Shown: positions 1-14,200, counted from the first letter of the stretch. The stretch: 64,000 nucleotides of DNA from Struthio camelus (GCF_040807025.1 NC_090942.1:193992247-194056246), one strand, 5' to 3'. Notes: generated from the letters alone by a model not told the origin. Translations and numbers: made by a program.

Positions 1-475
1 AAGGGTGCTTGAGGCCTGGCCGTGGGGTGTGGGAGAGGGGGGCCCGGCCGTGGGCTACGGGGGGGTACGGAAGAGGGGAGTGTTTGGGGCCCAGCCGTGG
101 GGTATGGGAGAGGGGGGCGTTTGGGGCCCTGCCATGGGGTATCGGAGAGGGGGTGTTTGAGGCCCGGCCGGGGGTGCGGGAGAGGGAGGTGTGCGGGACC
201 TGGCCGGGTGGTATGGGGGGGTACAGGAGAGGGGGGTATTTGGGGCCTGGCCGTGGGGTACAGGAGAGGTGCGGTACGGGAGAGGGGGGCGTGCGGGGCC
301 TGGCTGTGGGATATGGCACAGAGGTTGTGGTCAGGGTATGGGATATTGGACAGGAGATGTGAGCAGTCTTGGTTTTGGGGTACAGTTAAGGGTTTTGATC
401 TGGCTATAGGGTATCAGACAAGAGACGTGAGGAGCGTTGCTATGGGGGGTATCAGGCAAGGGATGTGACGTGGCT
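1..475. repeat. GC-rich minisatellite, decaying rightwards
   Basis: Imperfect tandem copies of a unit of about 35-50 bp rich in GGGAGAGGGG, TTTGGGGCC and GGCCGTGGGGTA. About eight clear copies occupy 1-320; increasingly diverged copies (GGGTAT-CAGGCAAGAGA-type) continue to about 475. The array extends past the left edge. It lies in VPS36 intron 1. Long open frames cross it on the + strand only because the units lack stops. The G-runs make the + strand a candidate for G-quadruplex formation. Confidence 0.85.
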
Positions 476-1536
476 TTGAGAAGCATCACTCAGACGTCTA
501 GGATGTGCTTGGAGTAGGTTTTGCTCTAAGGGTCTGACAGGGTTTGGCTCTATAGGAAGATTGCTGGGAAGAGACCCAGGGTTTGCGGGAGCAAGAAAGA
601 CTGCAGACAGTGGGTGTCTCAGGGTTCGTGGAGGGTTGAGGTCCCAACAAGGTATAGCTGGTGTCCCTCTAATGAGACTTGATATCCATTGCTTTGAGTT
701 CTCATTGTCTTCCTGTGCCCAGGCTCAGCCCTCCCTGATGTTGCTCCACACAACAAGCTGTGCTCTTTTGCTTTGATCTCGTGTACTAGGCATGTCATAT
801 GTTTCGTACTTGGGTCATTCTGGTAGCCATGAAGTACTTTTTAACTTTAGTCCTGAGTGGTGGTGTTTTGCCCTTTGTTCTTATATTTCTGAACCAACCC
901 AGTTACTGCTTCTCTTCCTTGCTGGACTAACTCTTGAGCTCTCTTCCGTTTTCTGCACCAGAATAGTTCCATACCCTCATAACAAGCTGTAAAAACTTGC
1001 CGTGGTTTTACAAATAGGAAGTGATTTACTAACAGGGTTTCCAAATAGCAATTGGTTTCTGATAGAAAAGGAACTTTTTCTTTCAACAGTAAAATGGGTA
1101 GACTATTCCTATGTGATAGGCCAGAAGATTTCAGGCTGTGTATAACATATTCTTATTAGATTGCTTTGCTTTTTTGCATAACTTGCTTTCTTTGTCCACG
1201 AATAATGTTCCAAGGCCAATAGCCCTTTTTAAATATAATATTTTGGAGTATTTGTATATCTTACCCAGCATATGGAGGGGAGGATTCTTCAGGATTTCCT
1301 GGGGGAAAGTTTATACAGTTGAAAAGGAAGTTTTTATATATGTATCTAATCCTTTTGTACTGGTTTTCTCTATTGTTTCATAAACTTCATTTATCTGAAA
1401 AAAGAGAGTGTTCTCAAAATATTGGCTTACTGAATCTGATTGCTGTGTTGTGGTAATGCATAATATTTCCAAAATCAATATTGATGCAACTTGCTGGTTG
1501 CATTTGTTGTTAATCTGTTCTGTTTTCCCCCTTTAG
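476..1536 (+). other. VPS36: 3' part of VPS36 intron 1
   Basis: Unique, AT-richer DNA between the minisatellite and exon 2. It ends in a good polypyrimidine tract and acceptor (TTTTCCCCCTTTAG). I found no sequence resembling the VPS36 start (a short exon of about 32 codons), so exon 1 must lie upstream of the window. No other gene seen. Confidence 0.7.
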
Positions 1537-1605
1537 GCGAGGTTTGATAATGGGATATTATTGCTTAGCACACACCGGCTAATCTGGAGGGATCAGAAGA
1601 ATCAT
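1537..1605 (+). CDS. VPS36: VPS36 exon 2 (GLUE domain)
   Basis: 69 nt, 23 codons, phase 0 at both ends. Encodes residues 33-55 in human numbering, [20 protein letters not shown] then KNH, a beta-strand segment of the GLUE (split-PH) fold. Acceptor CTTTAG, donor GTAAGT. Confidence 0.95.
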
Positions 1606-4600
1606 GTAAGTCCCACTTTTTCTCTTGTGTGTTGTTCAATCTTAAATTCCATAATAAAGAACAGGTAGCTTACAATGAAAAAACGACAGGTGGGGAGGAG
1701 ATTTTTCTTTCATTTGTATGTGTGTTTTGTCCTACAAACATAGTCCATTTCTTCACTGATGGTGGAAAGAAAATTATGTACAAGGCATCCTTTTAATGAA
1801 ATGATCGTGCAGAGATGAGAAGGGATGGAAATTATTCATTCAAATTTTCCTTTTCTACAACACTCAAATTAGAGAAGAAAAGACACTGATAGCATGTACT
1901 AGAAACTGTTGGTTTTGAGACTGAAGATGAATGTGTCAGGCATATCATAACGTGAAGTCCTTTCCCAGGCTTCTTGTCTAGCTAGATCTTTTCTTCCTCA
2001 TTGTGTTTACAAGTTCAAGTTTCCCTCTGTTCTGTTTCCAGCATGGCCATATCATCTTGTACAGGCCTTACCTTTCCAACTGCATGTTCCTGTGCCGAGC
2101 CATCCCTTCAATAAGTCAGAAAATTGTCAACTACTATGAAATGAACCAGATCAGAGAATTGATTCAGAGGTTAAGTGGCAGTGTCAGAATTACATTGTAA
2201 TACTGCTGCTGAAGACTTTGTATCATCAAGCCACAGCCTGAGATTACAGGCTAGAAACTGGTGAGAAAGAAATTAGATTAATACCGCTATCCCCAGCAAC
2301 TCTCTTGTCCTCTTTGTATTAAAATCAGGTGGCTTCTTTCTCCAAACTTCATGAATGGGGTAAGGATGTTATTGAAAGCATAAGAAGCCATAAAGGTAGA
2401 CTGACATAACATGCATCATCTTAAAGCTACGATTGAAAGAAAAATCCTTCTCAGAACCAGGTTAGATCACGCTTGTTTTGGACGCAATCTTTAAGAAAGG
2501 TTAGCTGTGGAAGCCAAAACTTAGACAGAGCATGTGCTGATGACAGCTTTTCAAATGTGTATTTTTCTCCGCTGGAGCGCATTTTCACAAGGATGGCTGA
2601 AGTGCCTCCCACACCCAAAGGTATACCCAAAGGTGTTACACCCCACCAAATATCGTATCCTTGCTCCAAAGCAAGGAGCTACTAACAGCATTCTAAAGGA
2701 AAGCTCACCAGGATGTTTTATTTTGGCAAAACAACATATCTTTTTATTTAGCAGTTGTTCTCAGAGACAGCTGCACTATTTTTGGTTGAAATTTTTCAAA
2801 ATGCTTCATTTTGAGAGCTAGTCTGCAGGGCGGGATTACTGTGAAATAAGCCCGGCATTGATTGTCCAGGTTATGAGATATTCTATATAAATTAACTTTT
2901 TCATGTCCAGTCAATGTGATAAACTTACCCGTGCTAAACTATCTCTGTATATCAGCTCTTATTTCTTCATCAGAATCTCTTCTTAAGGTGTGTGTGTCCT
3001 GCAATGTATACTGCTTCTAGTCTGCTCATTTAGATTTTTTACTTGCTTAAGGCAACATTACACATCATGATTTGAACCAGTCTAACAACTGTCCATATCT
3101 CCATTCTGTTCTTCCCACCAAAAGGAGGATGTTCCTCTCGTCTCCCCCACTTCACTCCCTGCTTCTAGACTGCATGATTCCCTCTGCTCTCCCAAGATCA
3201 TTGAATTTACTAAGTCAACAGAGAAGAATCCTGGAGAAGAGCAAATAGTTTTCTTTTGAGTTAACAAGTTAATTTAATGCAGCAAAGATTCTGACAAACT
3301 CCAGACTTGATTAAGAGGAGGAACACATGGGCAGCAGATCGATAACAATTACTCAGTGCTGATCTGGTACAGACCTAATTCTGTCTCAGCAGAGTCAGAT
3401 TTTTTTTTTTGTTTTGTTTTAACCTGTGGTATACAAATAACTTTGTCAGTGTGATAAATGAGGCTGATTCTTTTCTCAAGCTCTTAGGAATGAAGCAGGG
3501 AACACAATGGCCGCTTACATTGACAGCGAGTGGTTGTCTAAGGTCAACTGTAATGTAACATCAACCTTAGAAACATTAGCTAGTTTACCAGAAATAAACT
3601 TGTAGACAGTGTTCTACTGTGTCAGCAAAGTTTAGTAATAAATGGTGCTACCTGTCGTTAGATTAACATCACAAACCTTTTTATGAAAACAAACAGCTGT
3701 GTTTTATAGCTGATGTTACATACCCTCTGCTGTTGGAACAGTATAGAAAATACAGATTTCCAAAATAAAAATTATGTAATTCTTTTGAGTTTGTTACATA
3801 GTTAGACTTGCACAACGTTTCAAATTACGAAATGGCACATGATGTGAGCACTGGACATTTAAGAAACATATCAAAATAAAGTCTTTGATTTCAGATTTGC
3901 ACAGCATTTTTAACTCGTCTCTCTTATTGTATCATTTCCTCTTGCTTCTCATTAGGAAGGTAATTGTAAGTCCTTGTGTTTACAATAAGTTGATAACTTT
4001 CTAGTTGTGAACTACAAATGAATGAATCATTTTGAAAATGTATGTACAATATGCATACTTATATACAATGTACACAATATAATTTTTTTTTCCTTTAAAA
4101 AAAAAACAGCATTGATTTGCCTGTATTTAAAGTATCTAGAGCTATGTGGATATTATACAAACACTAACAGTTTTATGTATCAGTTATAAAAGCTGGAGCC
4201 ATAAAGGAATCTAAATAGTTTATATTTAGAGTTTCTAGAGGAGGGATTACAACCCACGTTTTTTCCCAGTGAGAGATTTACTCATTAGTAGGAGATCTTG
4301 CAAGTATTCTTCCCTACTCTCTGACATAGTGAGTGTTTAATCGTTCTGAGCAAAGAGGAACAGTTTCGGTAGTAGGGACTGAGAAGACCCTATAACAGTA
4401 CACTTTATAACCTGATGTTAGCACTAACGAGACTGGGGCTTTTGGGTATGTTCTCGGCTCCCCAGGTAACGTGAATGGCAAAGTTTTAAGAACCTGTGAG
4501 CATTGTGCACCTACAGGGATAAGCTGCAGTAGTGTGGAAATTTTCGTGTTTAAATTTTGGACTTAGATCCTAAAGCTTTATTAAATTCCTACGTCCTTTA

Positions 4601-7600
4601 TGAATCTAGTCTGAGGTGTCTACAATTGACACATTGACATGTAAGTCTCGTTTGATTATCCAAACCTCAGCTTCAAGTTGGTGTTAAGTTTTCTGTTTAA
4701 ATTTGTCTCTAATAGATTATTTCTACTCTTACCAGGGTATTTTATATGGAGTGCCTCTGGCAGCATGTATGGAAATCAATGCTGTTTTTAAAAAGCTAAA
4801 AGAAAACATTTGATTTTACAGAATCTTCAGGAAAATGATTTTGATTTCTGCTGTTTTTGCATTGATTTTTCTAGGAGTGCTGCATTGCTGTACCTCTGTC
4901 TCAGATTGTCTTTATTGAAGAGCAGGCAGCTGGGATAGGAAAAAGGTAAGGTGATATGTAGTCTGACTTTCCCGGCTGGGTAGTTTAGGCGTATAAATTA
5001 TGTGACATACCCAAGGTTATGTATAAATTTATGGTAAGTTCAGGATGTAATCCAAATTTCCAGACTGATAGCCACAGAAGCCTGGTTTTGTCTCTTAAGA
5101 TACAGGGATTGAATGCGTAAGAGAGTCATGACAAAAACTGCGCGTTTGATTTGATTTGTTAAATCATCTTGTAATCACTAAAAAACATGCTCTAGCTTGC
5201 CGTTTTCATTTGATTAATCATCAGTGCCATAGTGCTGTTGCTGGATCTAAACTTGAAAGCTGATTTATAGTCTTCTATGCCACAGAACTGATTGGGGATA
5301 GAAACTCAGTCAGATCCTGGTTTATGTAACTTTCCCTGACCATCTGATTGATTTTTAGCTTTAAAATACCAGCCAAGGTTAGAAGGAACGCAAATGTTTC
5401 CACTCACCTGGATAGATGAATCAGTATGGTTATTATGCGTGCAAAAAAGTTTCACCAGAAAAAGAGAAAAAGCTTAGCTGGAGAAATATGAACAGTTTAC
5501 ATCTGCTTGCAGCCTACAGTCAGATGGGTAGAATAAGGTAGTAGTATGCTGGAGGTATCCAGCAGAGATCCTGTAATTCACTCATGCTGGAGGAGTCAAC
5601 TAAATAAAGACTTATGAAAGAAAGTATCTGCAAGATGAAATAGGAATGATGGACTTGAAGTCATGCTGTGACAGTGGTCTCTTGCAGTCCTAAAATAATC
5701 CTGTCTCGAGGATTGTTTTGCTGGTAGGTATCGTTTTAAGACTGTTATTTCCATGCACGTTACCTTTGAATGTTGGTTTTGGACACGTTCATATACACTG
5801 TTGACAAGTGGCATATACAAGTGGGATAGGTTAAACATAATATTGAGACCTTTTGTTTTCCTGTGACAAAGACAGTGTATTTTGGCAGTAGTTATTGCAA
5901 GTCAAAAGCCAAATCAAATGCACAGCTTGACAATTAGTTTTTATCTTAGCTAACATTTTCAGAAATTATTGCTCGAAATGTTAAAATTTATTAAATTTAT
6001 TTCTTAAGAGTTGATGGTGTGTACATTTTAAATTTGTGAGATATTGCTGTTTTAGAGATTACAGTCATGTTTTTGTGCAAGATCTGCTTCAATATTGGGG
6101 CAAAATACTTAATGTTGTTTATGCACAAATGTAGAGCAATATTTAATACATTTTAATTCTTATGTGAGATGAATATAATACATATTTTAATTAAATGATT
6201 AATTTCGTAGAAATAGGTTTTTAGTTATTAACAAGAGTCTCTTCTTCTCTGTCCTCTTACTTAGTGCCAAAATAGTAGTTCATCTTCACCCTGCTTCTTC
6301 AAACAAAGAGCCCGGTCCATTCCAAAGCAGCAAATATTCCTACATCAAACTCTCTTTCAAAGAACATGGTCAGATTGAAGTAAGTTATGTACCATGCAAA
6401 CCCAGTATATCAGCTCTTTGAACACACCTTTCTGCTCCTGCTGTGCTAGTGACAATTATCCATCTTTCCATGTTCACTTTCAAGAGGGAGCTTTCTCCAT
6501 AACTCTTTTTTGAAGAGAAGCACTGTGATTCTTCAGTGTTTTATGCTTTGGTTAAATAGTACAAACAGAATTCGAAAAATGTCAGGAAATGTTATTAGGC
6601 TGCATCATTTTAATAGTTTAAAGATAATCTTATACCTCACATCTTATGTTTTAAGTTCAACACAATGTTTTCCAAAATGATGGCTCTGGCATCTATTGAA
6701 TGTTTAACAGAATAAAACTTGTTTCTTTGCCCCTAACTCTCTGTTGAATAGGAACTGAGCAATTTATTCCTAAGCACCTCTCTAATTTATTACTGCATAC
6801 TTTTTATTGTCTCAGAGATGTATGTTTCATTTATATATTTTACAAATCTTGATTTTTACTTGCATCTAATCTCGAAGGCTTTGAGCATTCTAAAAAAAAA
6901 AAAGGTGTGATATACTTTTAAATGAATAATTATCCTAAAAAAACCCCAAACATATTGCGCTCTGCAAAAAATTTCAGAATGTAAGTTTCTTGCTTGAGGA
7001 GACCGTGAATTTTGATTTTTGCAACATGAAAAAAGCCTATCTGTTCACTGTGGAAAGTCACTTTCAGCTTGAATGAGGTACAAATGTCTGCAAATGCATG
7101 TGCTGGACCAGACTTGCTTTCACTTCTTTGTGAGCAGTTTCCGGCTTATGAAGGGGGTTGATTTGTGCGTAATTATAATTATATGTCTATTTTACGTAAT
7201 CATAACTTTATTTATTTTAATTTGAATGTTCATGTCTGAAAATCAAACGCTGTATTTATTGGTTGTCTATCATGCTGGTTATACTCCAGATCTTTGCTTT
7301 TATGACGCTAGAATACTTTCCTGTGAACTTTGAATGAGAAGTATGGAGCAGACTTTTCATTCTGGGTGTTATTCAGTGGGATACACTTATTAGCTAATTA
7401 ACAAGTGCCGCCTTTTAGAATTAGCATAAAACAACTAAGTGTAATTGGTCTACTGTGGTTCTCTTTACACTGTTGAATTAACAGACCAATAGTAATGGGA
7501 TTGATCACATTTCCCACCTGTTAAAAGCCTATCTTTGAGCAAAAACGAAACCTAGATGTTTTTAACTTTGGTATATCTTGGAACATTTGAATGTCTGGAA

Positions 7601-8232
7601 GAAGATGTTATTACAGTAGTATTCATGCAAGCGTAAGTAGTAACTGACGTGGCTTGTCCTCTAATGTGTGTATTTTTGAGGACTGGAAACTTTTAACTTC
7701 CAAAGAGTGAATGTTTTATTGTGAATGCGTAGGTCTTACCGTGCTTTGTCTTTTAGTAAAGTTTATTTCATCTGTCACCAAGACATGAAAAATACCCAGA
7801 GATGCTCTGCGCAATTCATGAAACGTCGGTTGTCGCTTTTTATCGTTTGCAGTTCTATAGACGATTATCTGAAGAAATCACACAGAGGAGATGGGAGAAC
7901 ATGCCTGCCGCTCAGAACGTCCAGGTTAACAAGAGCCCACAAGTACGTGCAGAGCATTCTTCTTTATGTCCCATGTCACTTTGTTTAGCTTAACTGCCAA
8001 ATCTGTAATCTCTTGTTTCCACTTTGTGCCGCTCCATATATTGCATCAGGCAAGCTTCTTTAACCAGCACTGTGGGGACATGCATGAATTCAGCTGTACT
8101 TTGCCCATTTCTCTACTGCCATAAATTAGTTTCTACTTTGCAGATGTCACTTGATATAGGACAGAGCAGCCTCCCTTCCTTAAATGTGTTCAGACTTGAA
8201 TGAAATTGATAGAGCTCCATTCTTTATGTAGT

Positions 8233-8267
<35 letters not shown>

Positions 8268-11200
8268 GTGTATTTTGCCTAATCATAACTTTATTTTAAT
8301 GTTCATATCTGAAAGTCAAACACTGTATTTATTGGTTATCTGTCATGCTGGTTAAACTCCAGATCTTTGCTTTATGACTCCGGAATACTTTCCTGTGAAC
8401 TTTGAACAATGAGAAGTATGGAATTGATTTTATATATATATATGTGTGTGTGTGTGTGTATGTATACATATATGTGTATATATATGTATATATACACATA
8501 CACGTGCGTGCACACGCACGCACACACAGACACACACACGTATATTTGCCTATAATTTTATTCAGCATGATACACCTGAGACTGAAAGATTTTTGGTTTT
8601 ACTGTGATTTCTTTTCTGTTTCTCTGGGTCTGGAAGTCAAATATATGACATGTAACCTTTATATAGCTGTTTGGAACCTGTATGTGTCTCTTTTAAATGT
8701 ATATTTAAAGTGGACCATTGTTACTGTGAAGAATCTCTTCGTCATATGTTAAGATTGCCTCCTTTAATCTGTCTGCATACTTCTAGGTTATATACTGTGG
8801 ATAAACATATGGATGTTGTTTGTCTATATCTTTGTTGCATATGTAGTACTGTCAGTGAACAAGGATGCTTTAGAGCTGGCTCGGTGTTGAATCACGTATG
8901 TTCTCCTTTATAAATATAATACCTATAAACACACTTGCATTCGGTGGAGTAATGCACTTAATGAAAATGCCTTACCTCCTGCTCTTATTCTTAAGTTAGA
9001 GCAAATCACTTCCACCAGTACCAGGCTTTGCAGGCAGAGTTTTGAGGGCTGGCACCAAAGCCACTTAGGGACCAGCCTTTTTAAAACACGTGTGGCGCCA
9101 CACCAAAAATTCTCCATCACAGACTTAGGTAACTCCATGTTGATGCTCATCAGCAAGGTAAAATAGGCTGTACATAGCTCGTGTTGCTGTAGCTTTGTTT
9201 CTTCAGGCTAAATTTCTTCAGGTAATTTTGTTTAGGTCCACTCAGGCATTTCCACTACTCTATACTGTAGATGTTTGCATTCACTTGCAAGGTGTTAGTT
9301 GAGATGAGCTGGAATGCTTAGTCTAGATGAGGCTGTTAAGCATAACTATATTAATAGCTTCAGTATGTTAATTATATTATCTGCCTATGCTACAGCAAGT
9401 TCATACTTGCTTTGCATTTATTGTTTACTGTGTGACACTGATTTTAAAAAAGAATTTCAAGAAGTGTATGAAATATTGTATGCGTGATTTCAGTTCTTTG
9501 GGGGAACTTTTTCGGTCTTCTAATGTGAGCTTTTTTCATAGTGAGGCGATGAGAAAACCTAGCATTTCCTATTTTGATTCCTAACATTATTTTCTTTTGC
9601 AGGCAGGAAGAATAAGAGCTGTAGGAATTGTAGGGATCGAAAGGAAATTAGAAGAAAAAAGAAAAGAGACCGACAAAAACATTTCCGAGGTAAATACTAC
9701 TAAAGTTTCAAGGTCAACCACCTGTCTGAGCTATTTACATTCATTCACGCTTTCTTTTAGAGAAAACTGAGAGTATTTGTTGTTGATATTGAGAGTATGA
9801 ATTGATTATGGATATGTGATTTACAGTTACATATTTTGTTTAACTGACTTTTCCGATATAGGTAAGGGTATTTCATTTAAACAGTTCCTTTGAAGAAGAC
9901 TCTTCTTTGGAACCAAAGTGGTGTGTTTTATAGATTAATTTTGATGGAATTAGAAATTTGAGTTCAGTCACTTTCCATCGGAGAAAAGAGAGCACAGATG
10001 CTCCTGCAGAGAGAGTCCATTACAAGGTTTTCTTTCCTTTCTACGTGCAGCTAATTTTGGTTTCAACTGAAAATTTAATATATATCAAGAAGAACATGCT
10101 GGTCTAAACGACTGCAGTAAGTTTCCGTCTGATAAATGTTCAGTTTTTAAATGTTAGATGTAAGCTCGTAATTACAGCAAAATGTTCCGTAGTCCAGGTG
10201 CCAGTAAGATGTTACAGATATTTGTGCAAAATCCTTAGGCTAGATGGAGACTATCCTTTTCCCCAGAAACAGCAGAGTAGTTGAATTCCAGATATCAATA
10301 GTGATGAACAATAGAAAATATGAATTTTTCTACTGAAAGTCTCTCAGATATACTGGGAGTGATATCCTCAAAAATAGTCTGGTTCTGTCTTCGTAAGAGA
10401 TTAATGTCAAACAGAAGTAGTCATAAATTAACTACAGTGAATTACTTTGTGCAGCGAAGCTTTATAGGATTCAGAGTACCACAATAAGAGAAGGCTTTCA
10501 CTGTTCTGATTTGTAAGGTATTTATGTTGGCTTTATAGGCAGTATGCTGTTTCAGTTACTGCTAGGATTAAACTTTTTTTTTGCTTATAAATTTATAATG
10601 AATGAAGTTCTGTGTGTGTGGTTTAAAAGGTATTGTAGTTACATGTGTATTGTAGTTACATGTGTATTGTAGTTACATATAGTTCAAAAGGTATTGTCTG
10701 GTTATTTTTTCCGTAGTAACTCTGTCAGAGAGTAAAAGAAATCCATTTGTGTGTGTTGTATGAACGGGAAAACCATGACTGTGAAATCCTGCCTTCCTCC
10801 AACTTTGAATGTTATAAATGACTTAATTTAAAAAAAATGGTGCCCTGGCTTCCAGGAAAAGGCTTCCTGCATGTGCTGTTCACTGCTGATAAGAATCCAG
10901 CTCTTTAGCCTTTTGTTTATCTGAGGAAGTTCCTGTTAGGTGTGTGCACATTCCCCTTTGTTTCCAGGCCTGCCCTGGGTGAGTCAGGCAGAGGAGGAGT
11001 TATACACAGCATGCTGTTTATTTAGCTAAATCAAGGGTTCTTTTGATGAACGATGTTTCCATGCATTTTATTGAGATTAGAAATAAGCTGGGAAAAGCCT
11101 AGATAGAAAACTTTTTGTTTGTTGATACAATATAGAGGTACAGTAGAAGCACTTTAATTTATGCCAGCGATTGGGAAACCTATTGTAAATTATGAAATTT

Positions 11201-14200
11201 GGCAGATTAGGAAGTAAAGAAAAATATTTTAAACGAGAAGCTTTTGTTCTGATATTAGTAGGTTATTATTATAAAGTGGTACATTTTCCTTTCTCCATTT
11301 GGATCCAGCTTTGTCCCTCTTAATTTTGCATACGTGCCTGAGGTACCAAGCGTTAGAAGGCTAGTCAAGAGAGACTTCTCCAGGCCGTGGAGAAACGCTG
11401 GCACCCTTAGGAGGGCATTCAGATGACAAGTAAACCCTGTACCCCCATCTTCTTTTCTTTGCATGTGAAGCCTTGGTCCAACAAGCTTCTAAATCCGGTG
11501 CCTAAATATAAATGGAAACAATTAGGTCTTGCTGCTCAAATCTGCTCAATCTGCTAAAATGTGTGTTTCTAATGGGGGATTAGTCAGAATCAACTAGGAA
11601 GCTGTTAGATTGCATAGAAGCAATACTGTTATTACTGTAGGGTTAGCAAGGATGGCTTGAAACTCTGGGCCACAGGAGTCTGTGGCCAGAGGACACATGC
11701 TGACTGAACTCCCTTCTTTTTTTGTGGCTGTGGAGGGGATTGGGTCCTGCTCTACGGCAAACTTCACCTGAAAAGGCTCTGGAATTTTTCTCACGCCTGT
11801 TGTTCAAAAAAAGGTTGTTTGGCGGGGTTGACCACCTGGACATCTTGTGGTGTATTTAAGAGTCTAGGGAGAGGGCTGAATGCAGGTTGTTGATGCTAGG
11901 AGAAATGAAGGCTGCTTTTTAATGGTTTAATGCTTTTTTAATGCTTTTTCAGTCAAATACCTAATTATTTTTTCTGCTAGTTGGTTATCTTTATGTAATT
12001 GTAAAACTTCTAAATGTTAATATATCTTCAGCTTTCTTTTAAATAGGTTTTATTGAAGCCTAAAAATGCCTTGGGGGTTGTTGTAGCATTTTTGTGTTTG
12101 AGACTGTAGCAATTTACTAAACGTAGTAGACTTGATATAATCACGGTCCTATGGTAGAAGTCCAGATTATTACATGTTTTGGAGGAAGAAAACTATAAAG
12201 TTCATTAGAGTAGAAATTTGATATTTTGTACAAATAAGGTTTTCCCTTGCTTTAGCAGATATTTTGTTTTTCTTAGGTCTAACTACTACAGAGGATGCTT
12301 TTAACGTAATTATTAATGTATTTTTTTTCCATCCAATTTTTTAATCTGATAATTTATCTCATGGATGAATTTCTTTCTAATTTTAACTGTTTTTTACTTG
12401 CTGTGGTAGCATCACTGTTTCTATATGTGAGATATTTAAATGGAAAGATGTTGCCACACATTTTCAGGGTTTTTGGCTCTTCATTTAAGCATATACGTGA
12501 AAGCAGATACCCTCTTCCTTGCTCATTTTAAACTAACTGCAGTCTTCCTAACTTGGTAGCATTTAGTGATTAAAGTAAAACTGTCTTGTCAGGAGGCCAT
12601 ACTTCCGTAGCTTTACAGCTGGCTTGTTGCTGGCCAGAAACAATAGATATCCTTCAGGGAGGTTTAACTCTTGAAGGAAACCTACCACCACCACCCAGAA
12701 ACCCTCCCTCATATTTTAGGAGAGCCTAATGAAGTTGGTGAAAATAATCTTTTCTGGGTCTTAATATCTCATTAGTTCTTTCCTATTATATGAACCTTAT
12801 AAATCATATTGAACGAGTGTTCAGATACTGGAAAAGCGTGCAGTTGTCTGATCTTCCTTCATTCCTTGTTGTTCCTGGCTTGTCTGGTTTTGATTTTAAG
12901 ATGTGTATAAAACAGATTATTCACCTATAAGCCATTTATATAAAATTGTAAATGGTAATATACTAATCTAAGGTGATAGGAGCTTATGTGTAACCTGGGT
13001 AAGTGGACAGAGGCAGCTCACTGTATCTGTGATCCCGAATGATGTACTTGCACTTACCTGCAATGTCTGCTTGTCATTGCAGGCTTTTGAGGACCTTAGT
13101 AAACTAATGGAGAAGGTATGGCACGTGTCATTTATCTACATGGGCTTGTGCTTAATTTCTTACTGTTAAGCACATTGTCTCTGTTGAGCTGAAAGTTGAC
13201 TTACGTGTGTATCTTTCTTGGTAGGCTAAGGAAATGGTGGAGTTATCCAAGTCAATAGCTAATAAAATTAAAGAAAAACAAGGTGACATCACTGAGGATG
13301 AGGTAAATGAACTTTGTTCTTAGAGTCAACAGAAACGTTCCCCTGCAAAGCAAAAAGATATCCTTATAATACATTTCATGTTAGTAAAGAACGCTTCAGT
13401 AAGGCTGGGTTTTTCTGTTTTACTTCAATTTCCAGTGGTTAATGTTACCTTTTGCTTTCACCTGTTCTTAAGAGCAAAGATACTGCTGCCTTTCAGTAGG
13501 GGATGGTGACAGTTTTCAGTTTTTCATTGGTTTGCTGGTCAAAAGCGTACTGTGTTAGTCTTGCCTTTGCTTTGCTAGTAAATGACTTTATTGATAATGA
13601 ACTGATTTGATTTATTTACCAAAAATGTCTGATAGTAATAAAATCGAAGACTTAAAAAACTAGAATCATTCACAACAAGGTGGTTATACCTTGTTATTTT
13701 TTTATTTAGACTATTAGGTTCAAATCCTATCTGCTGAGTATGGGAATAGCTAATCCAGTTACCAGAGAAACATATGGATCTGGTACACATTACCATATGC
13801 AACTGGCAAAGCAACTAGCTGGAATACTGCAGACTCCATTAGAGGTAAAGCACCTAATTGTGCATTTTCTGTATGTTGCTGAGTTTTGATATAAATATCT
13901 TTTGGCTGTAGTACTGTGCCTTTAGCAATGCAGCCTCATATTCAGCTTTTATGAAATAACTTTTTTTGCCTTTTAGGAGTACATACTCTCTATTTGAATG
14001 AGAATTTTTAAATATAAACACAATACTTTGTCTTTGGAATAGTGGTATCTCAACTTCCAGACAGCGAAGTATGAGTGATACTTTTTTGTAAATCACATTA
14101 GCAGTCTTTTTCTCGTTTAAAGAGCCTTGTGTTCACCCCTTGCCATAGAGTATTTCTTTTTTGAAAAAAATGAAAACAACACTGATTTTGAAAATATGAG

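Larger units (their letters stand above)
7943..9602 (+). other. VPS36: VPS36 intron 5
   Basis: 1.66 kb. Holds a (GT)n tract (8232-8270), copy B of the local duplication (about 8264-8574), and within that copy a large alternating purine-pyrimidine block (8431-8552). The rest is unremarkable AT-rich DNA. Confidence 0.85.

Noticed and set aside
9-468. Overlapping 117- and 148-codon open frames at the left edge
   Set aside because: They lie in the minisatellite; low-complexity Gly/Arg/Trp translation in several frames at once is a by-product of the repeat.
8329-8752. Frames on both strands through the dinucleotide block
   Set aside because: Tyr/Val/Thr/His repeats are read-outs of TATATG/CACACA repeats, not protein.
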